Positions 1 through 12,384 are shown, counted from the first letter of the stretch. The stretch is DNA of 64,000 nucleotides from Hirudinaria manillensis (GCA_034509925.1 CM067530.1:2997001-3061000), one strand, 5' to 3'. Made by a program: numbers and translations. Notes: generated by a model from the letters alone, not told the origin.

Positions 1-588
1 TAGTACATTAGGCTCCAGTCGCAGTTCCTGATCCCTCCTGAAAGCATAATTAATTTTAATAGGATACGTACAATTAATCAAGTGTTATCATCATGCAACA
101 GATGAATGAAGGATGGACAAATGGTGACAAATAGAAAACATTAAAATTAACAGACAATTGTTGATTTGTACAGAATTTAAGATAAAAATTGAATCAAATA
201 TATTGCTCTTTAAAGAAATTTGTAGCTTCAAAGCATGAGGCATAATTGCTTATGAATATTAATTTGTCTTCTTGTTGGGAGTTCTCTTCGGGTTATTGTT
301 ATCACCGGAAGTTCGTAACTTCAGTTACTTACGAAACTAGTTTTTGCAATTGAAATATGCGAAACCGAAATGTGAAAAGTGAAGCGTATGTTCCCCAGTA
401 TATCCATCATATTTGTTCAAAATCATAACTGTGAAAAATAGCTTATCTTTTAACAACTTTAAATTAATCAATCCAACATCTTTCACAGTCTATCAATATT
501 TAATGACTTAGAAATTGCTGAAATCATGGAACTTTGAAATATTTAGTTATTTTGTGTTGTTAAAATAAGATTACTTTTCAAGAAGAAA

Positions 589-678
589 ATGAGAAGCTGG
601 GGGTCAAGCTCATTCAGTAACTCTGTAACGGATTGTAGCTTTGCCAGTATTATCACTGGCATCATAGCAAAACCATAG
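589..678 (+). pseudogene. Captured first exon of the C2-PDZ gene, broken (unit 1)
   Basis: The spacer at about 120-715 matches the upstream region and first coding exon of the C2-PDZ gene at 42831-43990. The start context (aagaagaaaatgagaagctgg) is the same, then about 21 bases are missing relative to 43893-43913 and the frame ends at TAG after 29 codons. The rest of the exon and its splice donor are gone. No other exon of that gene is present in the unit, so this is a passenger fragment of the duplication. It is transcribed only if the captured promoter still works. Confidence 0.85.
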
Positions 679-1203
679 ACTGATTAAAGCTTGGATAATG
701 GATACCAAACTAGGCATTAAATAACCTCATTTACCAAGTGTTATGGCCGACAGATATCATCATCCGATTTGAAACACTATCTCTCGTTATATTGTGAATA
801 TCAATGTTAAAGCAAAACAACATGACTCAAAAACACCTTTCATCTTAATTATCTTATTTTAGTCATTAAGTCATGAATCGGTAAAAGTTGTACTCACATA
901 CCTATAGTTTTAGGAGTTGTTTTATACCACTGGCACACATAGCATAAAATTGGTATATTCACACCATTTGGATAAAAAAGAAGACTAACGCGACTAGGGT
1001 TTTATTCTCCTAAATATGATATTTTCCCGGCTTACTATAGAAAATCGCGTATTTTAATTTATCAAGGAAAGACTTCCAGTCGGCAGATGCAGTAAAATGT
1101 CAACCGAAAAATACATGACGGACTCATGATGAATGACGATTAAGATAGACTCCTAAATGCAGACTATTCAAACTGGAAAAACGTTGAAATGATTTCGATT
1201 CGA

Positions 1204-1212
1204 TATATATAA
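1204..1212 (+). promoter_or_regulatory. TATA box of array gene A1
   Basis: TATATATAA lies about 190 bp before the ATG at 1393 and is followed by an AT-rich leader. The same box precedes every A and B copy (for example 4886-4894 for B1). The leader is open in frame for about 41 codons above the ATG but has no ATG, and copy A4 carries an extra T in it that breaks that frame. It is therefore most likely 5' UTR. Confidence 0.5.
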
Positions 1213-1392
1213 TATCTACAGTTAATAAATTTTTGGAATCCTATTATAATAATAAAACTATATATCGGCTTGGGTTCTTTGGAAGCAATAAATCTGATCT
1301 ATAAGTTTAGTGTTTTTAAATTGCCGACATCATCTAAACCAGATTTTAAAACATTTTTCGCTCGGGATCTACGTTTTCAAAGAGTTTACAAA

Positions 1393-4237
1393 ATGTCGAT
1401 TGGAAAGGATTTGAAGAGCCTGACGGACAGCTTAATGGAGTACATTATCTACAATTTTTCGGAAGTTTTTTCTAAGAAGTTATTTGAAGGTTAGTTAAAT
1501 GTCCGATAAACATGTAAAAAACACAATATTTGTTTCAATCTTATTTACATGCACTCAAACTGACATTGGAAAGGGTGCTTCATTGTTAAAATCATGGCAG
1601 AATAGTAATTTTCACTTTGAGAAAATTAGCTTAGGGATAGCCCAGTCTACTTGCTATGGTGAAACTTACAGACTAACCATTTTTTTTTATCTCAGATAAT
1701 TGTAATTCAAGAAAAAAGATACTTCCTCCGAATTTGTTCGATAAAATATTTCTCAAGAGTAAGGAGATGAAATGGTTCATCCATTTGTTTGATTTGAGAA
1801 ACGTGTTGCCGCACAGGGATGTTCTGCAATGGACAAATATAGACCTAGTTAAAGGTTGTAGAGGCGAAACTATTTTGGATGAGAACACCTTAAGTCAGAT
1901 GAGCCAAGTCAATTATCCGATCAAATATTTTTCTATTTACCTCGATGTCCTCACCGATGACGGAATAAAAAGTATTTGGTCGATGGGCTCGGAAATAGAA
2001 TCTTTAGATCTTCTCTATAATAACAGGTAGCTTACTTTTTAAATTCTTGCATATTTATTTATCATAGTCACAAATTAAGTAATATTAAAATCGGTTAAAA
2101 TGTAATTTTCCAAATATTTAGGAATTTCACTGAGCTTCCAAATTCTCCCAAATTGCCAAATCTTAAAAAACTTTCCATCAGACATTTCGTTAGCGTGTGC
2201 CCAAGACCAAAAGCATTGAATATAGATTTCTCTTCTTTTCACGAAACGTTAGAAGAACTCAAATTTGAAGAAGAAGACATAGCAGACCCCACTTTTACGT
2301 CTTTGGCGGCTCTTAAAAATCTGAAAGCTTTGTCTCTTCGGTTTACATCTGTGACGGATTGTGATGACTTTGCTAAAGTTTTCGGACCTTTGAATCAATT
2401 GAGGTAAACAGGATGAACTGTTCAATCAACGACGATAGAGATAGTAGATAAAAAAAAACCATAAAATTATAATTATTGTTTCAGGTCAATAGACATAAAA
2501 GGCTTTACGTGGGATCGAAACACTTCATCGCTTAAAACTCCTGATTTTGTTGTCGCGATAACCAAAATGCCAAATTTAGAAAATTGCTACTCACCACTGA
2601 TTACGGGGTTAGTTTTGACATTGGTGGTTTAAAGTTTAACAAAATCTAACGGATAAATAATTTGTTTCAAGGTTTCCTACAGTTTCGAAATGCAGAAAAT
2701 GGAAGAAACTCAATGTTTATGATGAACATGAATCATTGGATAATTATGAGGATTTATCGTCGTGGGCAGATGAGGTTAGAAATTGCATGATTTAAAGTAT
2801 CTCTGACTTGTTAAATATATTAAATTAAATAATTGGTATTGTATGCAAATTTCTAACGGCCGGAATTCCTGCCAACTAAAATCAAAATAATGAAATCAAA
2901 AAGCGAGATTTACTAATTAGTTCCTCAATATTCACAAATTCTCAACTAATCCTTTGTCAGATTTTTACTTTGAACCCTCAAAGAGCGCTTGATACCTTTG
3001 CTAGGTTTGGCGTTGATGCCGGTGGACCGCCAAACATCATGAATATGATCTTGGATCTTCTTCCCGGATTCTCACAAGAACAAATGACGATCGCTGAAAA
3101 CGTAAGTAAAAAATTTTAAATCTATCAAGCATACTTTGTACCTTTTTTGATGTTAGTTATCAGTTGATCAATTTAACAACAAACGTATTTCATATTAGCA
3201 AAAAGAAATAATATGATGTTACGGTTGTGCTCGCAAAGTGCGTTTCTATAAAGCTGTTATAAAAACGATGATATTCGATATTTCAAATTTCAGACTTTTT
3301 TGGATTTTAAATCAGAGTTTAAATTTCTGGATTCATATGTGTGCGTATTTATCATTTTAAACTGTTCATAATTTCGAATTTTGAAATAACTTCTTATCCA
3401 CATTTCGTAGGTACCTACATGATTATATAGAATCTACTAGGTATTCGAAGGAATTTCTAAAGCAAGTGACCAACTTCCACTTTAATTTCAATCATAGCTC
3501 ATCTTTTTTAACATTGGTCTTTAAATAATAATAACTGATACGATGGTAACTTAATAATTGCTAATATTGTTTTATAGGAAATTAAGCAACATCATCCTAA
3601 GTTATTACAACATCGGTGATGAATATTTAAAGATATTCGGAACAACTTTCGATCGAACTCTGATTAACGCATGCTTCTGGAGTTCTTTTTCATATACCAT
3701 TGTAAGTGACCTTTATTCCGAAACATCTATTGCATCTTGTCCATATTTTGTATCCGAATTGGTTATGAAATCACCACAAGGTGTCTTATTTGAGAATATT
3801 TCATAGATCGCCTTCATCGAACGTTGCATAAAACGCAGCATGCAGCGTAACCCACCGAACCGAATGATATTCTGGTAGATCAGATTAGAATCATTTAATT
3901 TGATAATTAATTTTAGATCAGAAGTAGACCTATGTCTAATTATTTAATGGATGTTGTCAAAAAGAATTTTAATAAATCCTTAACAAGAAAAGTTTTGCGT
4001 TGCATCTTCATTATTTTCGACTCTGGAACAGAAGTTAAAGCTTTAGGCTTGCAAAAGGTTAGACACTTACAAGAATAAATATCAGCTTTAGTAATTTTAT
4101 TAACTAAGTTTCTCAAACTACATTTATTTTTATAGGATTTATGGAATAATGCTATCGAAAACACTATCATCGACGAAGGTGCTTTGAACGCTGCAATGGA
4201 GATACTGAAGCTTTTAAATAAACATCAATTTGAATAA
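1393..4237 (+). CDS. Array gene A1: VHL-box/LRR protein, ZYG11-like (inferred)
   Basis: Eleven exons join in frame: 1393-1489, 1696-2026, 2122-2403, 2485-2607, 2672-2774, 2961-3101, 3294-3340, 3411-3461, 3578-3701, 3917-4057, 4136-4237, giving 513 aa. Residues about 8-18 (SLTDSLMEYI) resemble a BC box with Leu in place of the usual Cys; ILPPNLFDKIF in exon 2 fits a Cul2 box (hydrophobic-P-x-x-hydrophobic). Exons 2-4 encode leucine-rich repeats such as LAALKNLKALSLRF. The second half is helical with no catalytic motif. This order (VHL box, LRRs, helical/ARM-like half) is that of ZYG11/ZER1/PRAME-type CUL2 substrate receptors, so a role in choosing substrates for ubiquitination is inferred. All introns are GT-AG except intron 8, which starts with GC at 3462. 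A poly(A) signal AATAAA lies near 4490. The ATG at 1393 is the first in this frame. Confidence 0.75.
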
Positions 4238-5074
4238 AGATATGAAACATTACAGCAAATCATCTTTTGGCTCCTTACTTGACGAATTTCCAGTAGGATC
4301 AAAATCAGTTCTTTTCACTTAGCTGTCTGTGATTTCCTGGTAGAATTTAGGATCACTGTGTAGGATTTATCCCGTAATCCAGTTGCATTTTGCCAATAGC
4401 AAGTTATTCATGTAATTAAGTTATTGAATTAATACTTTTGATGTTTTATGTACGTTCCACAAAATTATTAATTTTATAAGTTTAGTAAACAATAAAACCG
4501 CAAGTATTTGTCTACTACTACTTTTCTACTACGAAATTTATCAGTCATTAAGTCATGAATCGGTAAAAGTTGTACTCACATACCAATAGTTTTAGGAGTT
4601 GTTTTATACCACTGGCACACATAGCATAAAATTGGTATATTCACACCATTTGGATAAAAAAGAAGACTAACGCGAGTAGGGTTTTATTCTCCTAAATATG
4701 ATATTTTCCCGGCTTACTATAGAAAATCGCGTATTTTAATTTATCAAGGAAAGACTTCCAGTCGGCAGATGCAGTAAAATGTCAACCGAAAAATACATGA
4801 CGGACTCATGATGAATGACGATTAAGATAGACTCCTAAATGCAGACTATTCAAACTGGAAAAACGTTGAAATGATTTCGATTCGATATATATAATATCTA
4901 CAGTTAATAAATTTTTGGAATCCTATTATAATAATAAAACTATATATCGGCTTGGGTTCTTTGGAAGCAATAAATCTGATCTATAAGTTTAGTGTTTTTA
5001 AATTGCCGACATCGTCTAAACCAGATTTTAAAACATTTTTCGCTCGGGATCTACCTTTTCAAAGAGTTTACAAA

Positions 5075-7879
5075 ATGTCGATTGGAAAGGATTTGAAGAG
5101 CCTGACGGACAGCTTAATGGAGTACATTATCTACAATTTTTCGGAAGTTTTTTCTAAGAAGTTATTGGAAGGTTAGTTAAATGTCCGATAAACATGTAAA
5201 AAACACAATATTTGTTTCAATCTTATTTACATGCACTCAAACTGACATTGGAAAGGGTGCTTCATTGTTAAAATCATGGCAGAATAGTAATTTTCACTTT
5301 GAGAAAATTAGCTTAGGGATAGCCCAGTCTACTTGCTATGGTGAAACTTACAGACTAACCATTTTTTTTTTATCTCAGATAATTGTAATTCAAGAAAAAA
5401 GATACTTCCTCCGAATTTGTTCGATAAAATATTTCTCAAGAGTAAGGAGATGAAGTGGTTCATCCATTTGTTTGATTTGAGAAACGTGTTGCCGTACAGG
5501 GATGTTCTGCAATGGACAAATATAGACCTAGTTACAGGTTGTAGAGGCGAAGCAATTTTGGATGAGAGCACCTTAAGTGAGATGAGCCAAGTGAATTATC
5601 CTATCAAATATTTTTCTATTTACCTCGATGTCCTCACCGATGACGGAATAAAAAGTATTTGGTCGATGGGCTCGGAAATAGAATCTTTAGATATTCTCTA
5701 TCAAAACAGGTAGCTTACTTTTTAAATTATTGCAAATTTATTTATTATAGTCACAAATTAAATAATATTAAAATCGGTTAAAATGTAATTTTCCAAATAT
5801 TTAGGAATGTCACTGAGCTTCCAAATTCTCCCAAATTGCCAAATCTTAAAAAATTTTCCATTGGACGAAGTTTCATGTACTCAAGACCAAAAGAATTGAA
5901 TATAGATTTCTCTTCTTTTCCCGCAACGTTAGAAGAATTGATAATATATCAGGAACTCATAGAAAACTCCACGTTTCAGTCTTTGGCGGCTCTTAAAAAT
6001 CTGAAAGCTTTGTCTCTTCGGCGTACATTTGTGGTGGATTGTGATGACTTTGCTGAAGTTTTCGGATCATTGAATCAATTGAGGTAAGTAGGATGAACTG
6101 TTCAATCAACGACGATTCTGATTGTAGATAAAAACCTTTAAAATTGTAATTATTGTTTCAGGTCAATAGATATGAGAGGTTTCTTGTTGTTTGAATACCC
6201 TTCATCCTTTGGAATTCCCGATTTAGCTGACGTGATATCCAAAATGCCAAATTTAGAAAATTGCGATTCACCACCGATATATGGGTTAGTGTTGACTGTA
6301 TTGGTGTTTTGCATCACTGACAAAGTCTAACGGATAAATAATTTACTTCAAGGTATCCTACAGTTGAGAAATGCAGAAAATGGAAGAAATTCAACCTTTA
6401 TGATGAATCATATAAGGAAAATTATGAGGATTTATCGTCGTGGGCAGATGAGGTTAGAAATTGAATGATTTAAAGTATCTCTGACGTGTTAAATATATTA
6501 AATTAAATAATTGGTATTGTATGAAAATTTCTAACGGCCGGAATTCCTTCCCAACTAAAATCAAAATAATGAAATCAAAAAGCGAGATTTACTAATTAGT
6601 TCCTCAATATTCATAAATTCTCAACTAATCCTTTGTCAGATTTTTTCCTTGACTCCTCAAAGAGCGCTGGATACATTTGCTAGGTTTGCCGTAGATGCCT
6701 ATAATCCGAAAGACATTGTTACGATGATTGTAAATCTTCTTCCCGGATTCTCACAAGAACAAATGACGATTGCTGGAAACGTAAGTAAACACAATTTTTA
6801 AATCTATGAAGCATAGTTTATTTCTTTTTGATGGTAGTTATCATTTAATTTAATTTAATAACAAACTTATTTCATATTAACTAAAAGGAATAATATGATG
6901 TTGCGGTTATACTGGCTATTTATAAATTTCCATAAACCTGCTATTAAACCTATGCTATAAAGTATTATATATTTCAGATATTTTTGGAATTAACTGCCAA
7001 GATTCAAAATCATGGTACAAATATGTGCGTGTATAATGTTTCAAAATTTCCTAGTTTCGAGTTTTCAAATAATTTCACACATACATTTTGTAGGTACATA
7101 TGTGATTACATGGAATCTAATCGGTATTCGCAGACATTTCTAATGTGAGTGACCAACTTCAACTTTATTTTTATCTTACCACGTCTTTTATCTTTTTTTA
7201 TATTAGTATTTATAAAATAATAACTATAAATAACATAATAATGGTTGTTATAATTTTGCAGGAAATTAAGAAACATCGTCCTCAGTTCTTACAACAGCTA
7301 TGATGAAAAGATAGATATATTATTACATGAGGACGATCGACATATTCTATCTTATGCTACTACCTGGAAATATGATTCCCGTTACATTGTAAGTGATCTT
7401 TCGAAACAAATATGGCATCTAGTCCATATTTTGTGTCCGATTTGTTTATGAAATCTGTATAAGGTGTTTTATTTGGGAATGTTTCATAGATCCTCGAACG
7501 TTGCATACTCTAGTACATCTGAATAAAATCACATAATTTGATAATTAATTTTAGATCACAAGTAGACCTATGGCCAAGTATTTGATGGATATTGTAAAGA
7601 AGAATTACAATAAATCCTTAAAAATCAAAGTTTTGCGTTGCATCTTCCTTTCTTTTTACCGCTCCCTTGAAGTTAAAGCTTTAGGTTTAGAAGAGGTTAG
7701 ACCCACGGATCGCTAGAAAGATTGAATGACATTCTATTACCATTACAAATATTATTAATTAACTTAATCAAACTGCAATTATTTTTTAGGTATGGAGAAA
7801 TGCTATCGAAAACAAAATCATCGACGAAGTTGCTTTGAACGCTGCCATGGAGATACTTGAACATATTAATAAAACATGA
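5075..7879 (+). CDS. Array gene B1: VHL-box/LRR protein, ZYG11-like (inferred)
   Basis: Paralogue of A1 with identical intron positions: exons 5075-5171, 5379-5709, 5805-6083, 6162-6284, 6353-6452, 6640-6780, 6978-7024, 7094-7144, 7262-7388, 7555-7695, 7790-7879, giving 508 aa. Exon 1 and most of exon 2 are nearly the same as in A, including the BC-box-like SLTDSLMEYI and Cul2-box-like ILPPNLFDKIF. From exon 3 on the proteins differ strongly, for example RSFMYSRPKELN here against HFVSVCPRPKALN in A, although the flanking introns stay very similar. The C-terminus ends EHINKT where A has LLNKHQFE. Intron 8 uses a normal GT donor (AT^GTGAGT, 7145). AATAAA lies near 8044. Function is inferred as for A1. 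Confidence 0.75.
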
Positions 7880-8731
7880 TTTTTAGTAAAGAGAAATAGT
7901 ACATTACTGTTAATCATCTTGTGGCTCCTTCCTTGACGAATTTCCATTAAGATCGGAATCGGTACTTTTTCCTTCAGCCGGCTGAGATTCTCTGGTGTAG
8001 GATAACTATATTGAGATAACTGGTGTAGGACATATCCCGTATCCAATAAATGGGCTTATTTTGACTGTCCAACTTATTAACTAAGTGCAGCTCCTCCCAC
8101 TATTGTAGAAACTCCTTTCACGAATATCAATTACCCTAAGTTGTAGTACATTAGGCTCCAGTCGCAGTTCCTGATCCCTCCTGAAAGCATAATTAATTTT
8201 AATAGGATACGTACAATTAATCAAGTGTTATCATCATGCAACAGATGAATGAAGGATGGACAAATGGTGACAAATAGAAAACATTAAAATTAACAGACAA
8301 TTGTTGATTTGTACAGAATTTAAGATAAAAATTGAATCAAATATATTGCTCTTTAAAGAAATTTGTAGCTTCAAAGCATGAGGCATAATTGCTTATGAAT
8401 ATTAATTTGTCTTCTTGTTGGGAGTTCTCTTCGGGTTATTGTTATCACCGGAAGTTCGTAACTTCAGTTACTTACGAAACTAGTTTTTGCAATTGAAATA
8501 TGCGAAACCGAAATGTGAAAAGTGAAGCGTATGTTCCCCAGTATATCCATCATATTTGTTCAAAATCATAACTGTGAAAAATAGCTTATCTTTTAACAAC
8601 TTTAAATTAATCAATCCAACATCTTTCACAGTCTATCAATATTTAATGACTTAGAAATTGCTGAAATCATGGAACTTTGAAATATTTAGTTATTTTGTGT
8701 TGTTAAAATAAGATTACTTTTCAAGAAGAAA

Positions 8732-8821
8732 ATGAGAAGCTGGGGGTCAAGCTCATTCAGTAACTCTGTAACGGATTGTAGCTTTGCCAGTATTATCACT
8801 GGCGTCATAGCAAAACCATAG
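8732..8821 (+). pseudogene. Captured C2-PDZ first exon, broken (unit 2)
   Basis: Same passenger exon fragment as in unit 1: ATG followed by 28 codons and TAG, with one replacement (Val codon gtc where unit 1 has Ile codon atc). It has no splice donor. Confidence 0.85.
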
Positions 8822-9537
8822 ACTGATTAAAGCTTGGATAATGGATACCAAACTAGGCATTAAATAACCTCATTTACCAAGTGTTATGGCCGACAGATAT
8901 CATCATCCGATTTGAAACACTATCTCTCGTTATATTGTGAATATCAATGTTAAAGCAAAACAACATGACTCAAAAACACCTTTCATCTTAATTATCTTAT
9001 TTTAGTCATTAAGTCATGAATCGGTAAAAGTTGTACTCACATACCTATAGTTTTAGGAGTTGTTTTATACCACTGGCACACATAGCATAAAATTGGTATA
9101 TTCACACCATTTGGATAAAAAAGAAGACTAACGCGACTAGGGTTTTATTCTCCTAAATATGATATTTTCCCGGCTTACTATAGAAAATCGCGTATTTTAA
9201 TTTATCAAGGAAAGACTTCCAGTCGGCAGATGCAGTAAAATGTCAACCGAAAAATACATGACGGACTCATGATGAATGACGATTAAGATAGACTCCTAAA
9301 TGCAGACTATTCAAACTGGAAAACATGGTTGACATGATTTCGATTCGATATATATAATATCTACAGTTAATAAATTTTTGGAATCCTATTATAATAATAA
9401 AACTATATATCGGCTTGGGTTCTTTGGAAGCAATAAATCTGATCTATAAGTTTAGTGTTTTTAAATTGCCGACATCATCTAAACCAGATTTTAAAACATT
9501 TTTCGCTCGGGATCTACGTTTTCAAAGAGTTTACAAA

Positions 9538-12384
9538 ATGTCGATTGGAAAGGATTTGAAGAGCCTGACGGACAGCTTAATGGAGTACATTATCTACAAT
9601 TTTTCGGAAGTTTTTTCTAAGAAGTTATTTGAAGGTTAGTTAAATGTCCGATAAACATGTAAAAAACACAATATTTGTTTCAATCTTATTTACATGCACT
9701 CAAACTGACATTGGAAAGGGTGCTTCATTGTTAAAATCATGGCAGAATAGTAATTTTCACTTTGAGAAAATTAGCTTAGGGATAGCCCAGTCTACTTGCT
9801 ATGGTGAAACTTACAGACTAACCATTTTTTTTTATCTCAGATAATTGTAATTCAAGAAAAAAGATACTTCCTCCGAATTTGTTCGATAAAATATTTCTCA
9901 AGAGTAAGGAGATGAAATGGTTCATCCATTTGTTTGATTTGAGAAACGTGTTGCCGCACAGGGATGTTCTGCAATGGACAAATATAGACCTAGTTAAAGG
10001 TTGTAGAGGCGAAACTATTTTGGATGAGAACACCTTAAGTCAGATGAGCCAAGTCAATTATCCGATCAAATATTTTTCTATTTACCTCGATGTCCTCACC
10101 GATGACGGAATAAAAAGTATTTGGTCGATGGGCTCGGAAATAGAATCTTTAGATCTTCTCTATAATAACAGGTAGCTTACTTTTTAAATTCTTGCATATT
10201 TATTTATCATAGTCACAAATTAAGTAATATTAAAATCGGTTAAAATGTAATTTTCCAAATATTTAGGAATTTCACTGAGCTTCCAAATTCTCCCAAATTG
10301 CCAAATCTTAAAAAACTTTCCATCAGACATTTCGTTAGCGTGTGCCCAAGACCAAAAGCATTGAATATAGATTTCTCTTCTTTTCACGAAACGTTAGAAG
10401 AACTCAAATTTGAAGAAGAAGACATAGCAGACCCCACTTTTACGTCTTTGGCGGCTCTTAAAAATCTGAAAGCTTTGTCTCTTCGGTTTACATCTGTGAC
10501 GGATTGTGATGACTTTGCTAAAGTTTTCGGACCTTTGAATCAATTGAGGTAAACAGGATGAACTGTTCAATCAACGACGATAGTGATAGTAGATAAAAAA
10601 AAAACCATAAAATTATAATTATTGTTTCAGGTCAATAGACATAAAAGGCTTTACGTGGGATCGAAACACTTCATCGCTTAAAACTCCTGATTTTGTTGTC
10701 GCGATAACCAAAATGCCAAATTTAGAAAATTGCTACTCACCACTGATTACGGGGTTAGTTTTGACATTGGTGGTTTAAAGTTTAACAAAATCTAACGGAT
10801 AAATAATTTGTTTCAAGGTTTCCTACAGTTTCGAAATGCAGAAAATGGAAGAAACTCAATGTTTATGATGAACATGAATCATTGGATAATTATGAGGATT
10901 TATCGTCGTGGGCAGATGAGGTTAGAAATTGCATGATTTAAAGTATCTCTGACTTGTTAAATATATTAAATTAAATAATTGGTATTGTATGCAAATTTCT
11001 AACGGCCGGAATTCCTGCCAACTAAAATCAAAATAATGAAATCAAAAAGCGAGATTTACTAATTAGTTCCTCAATATTCACAAATTCTCAACTAATCCTT
11101 TGTCAGATTTTTACTTTGAACCCTCAAAGAGCGCTTGATACCTTTGCTAGGTTTGGCGTTGATGCCGGTGGACCGCCAAACATCATGAATATGATCTTGG
11201 ATCTTCTTCCCGGATTCTCACAAGAACAAATGACGATCGCTGAAAACGTAAGTAAAAAATTTTAAATCTATCAAGCATACTTTGTACCTTTTTTGATGTT
11301 AGTTATCAGTTGATCAATTTAACAACAAACGTATTTCATATTAGCAAAAAGAAATAATATGATGTTACGGTTGTGCTCGCAAAGTGCGTTTCTATAAAGC
11401 TGTTATAAAAACGATGATATTCGATATTTCAAATTTCAGACTTTTTTGGATTTTAAATCAGAGTTTAAATTTCTGGATTCATATGTGTGCGTATTTATCA
11501 TTTTAAAACTGTTCATAATTTCGAATTTTGAAATAACTTCTTATCCACATTTCGTAGGTACCTACATGATTATATAGAATCTACTAGGTATTCGAAGGAA
11601 TTTCTAAAGCAAGTGACCAACTTCCACTTTAATTTCAATCATAGCTCATCTTTTTTAACATTGGTCTTTAAATAATAATAACTGATACGATGGTAACTTA
11701 ATAATTGCTAATATTGTTTTATAGGAAATTAAGCAACATCATCCTAAGTTATTACAACATCGGTGATGAATATTTAAAGATATTCGGAACAACTTTCGAT
11801 CGAACTCTGATTAACGCATGCTTCTGGAGTTCTTTTTCATATACCATTGTAAGTGACCTTTATTCCGAAACATCTATTGCATCTTGTCCATATTTTGTAT
11901 CCGAATTGGTTATGAAATCACCACAAGGTGTCTTATTTGAGAATATTTCATAGATCGCCTTCATCGAACGTTGCATAAAACGCAGCATGCAGCGTAACCC
12001 ACCGAACCGAATGATATTCTGGTAGATCAGATTAGAATCATTTAATTTGATAATTAATTTTAGATCAGAAGTAGACCTATGTCTAATTATTTAATGGATG
12101 TTGTCAAAAAGAATTTTAATAAATCCTTAACAAGAAAAGTTTTGCGTTGCATCTTCATTATTTTCGACTCTGGAACAGAAGTTAAAGCTTTAGGCTTGCA
12201 AAAGGTTAGACACTTACAAGAATAAATATCAGCTTTAGTAATTTTATTAACTAAGTTTCTCAAACTACATTTATTTTTATAGGATTTATGGAATAATGCT
12301 ATCGAAAACACTATCATCGACGAAGGTGCTTTGAACGCTGCAATGGAGATACTGAAGCTTTTAAATAAACATCAATTTGAATAA
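9538..12384 (+). CDS. Array gene A2: VHL-box/LRR protein
   Basis: Same 11-exon structure and, in the exons I compared, the same protein as A1. It keeps the GC donor at intron 8. The extra bases relative to A1 are in introns 3 and 7 and do not touch coding sequence. The promoter is of the A type (acatggttgacatg). The near-perfect identity to A1, A3 and A4 points to very recent duplication or ongoing conversion. Confidence 0.75.

Larger units (their letters stand above)
1..8143. repeat. Tandem array unit 1 (8.15-kb repeat)
   Basis: First visible unit of a head-to-tail array; the same sequence restarts at 8144, 16290, 24437 and 32583, so the period is 8143-8147 bp. The boundary used here is arbitrary (window start), because the array continues to the left. 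Layout: spacer with a broken exon of the neighbouring C2-PDZ gene (1-860), half A (861-4542) and half B (4543 to about 8045). Halves A and B both begin at the same motif, agtcattaagtcatgaatcg, and are an older internal duplication with a 3682-bp period. Unit 1 differs from units 2-5 in the promoter of copy A (about 1180-1195), where it has the B-type sequence. Confidence 0.95.

Noticed and set aside
1270-1494. Open frame starting upstream of the array gene ATG (and its copies)
   Set aside because: It has no ATG before 1393, starts right after the TATA box, and is broken by one extra T in copy A4; most likely 5' leader joined to exon 1.
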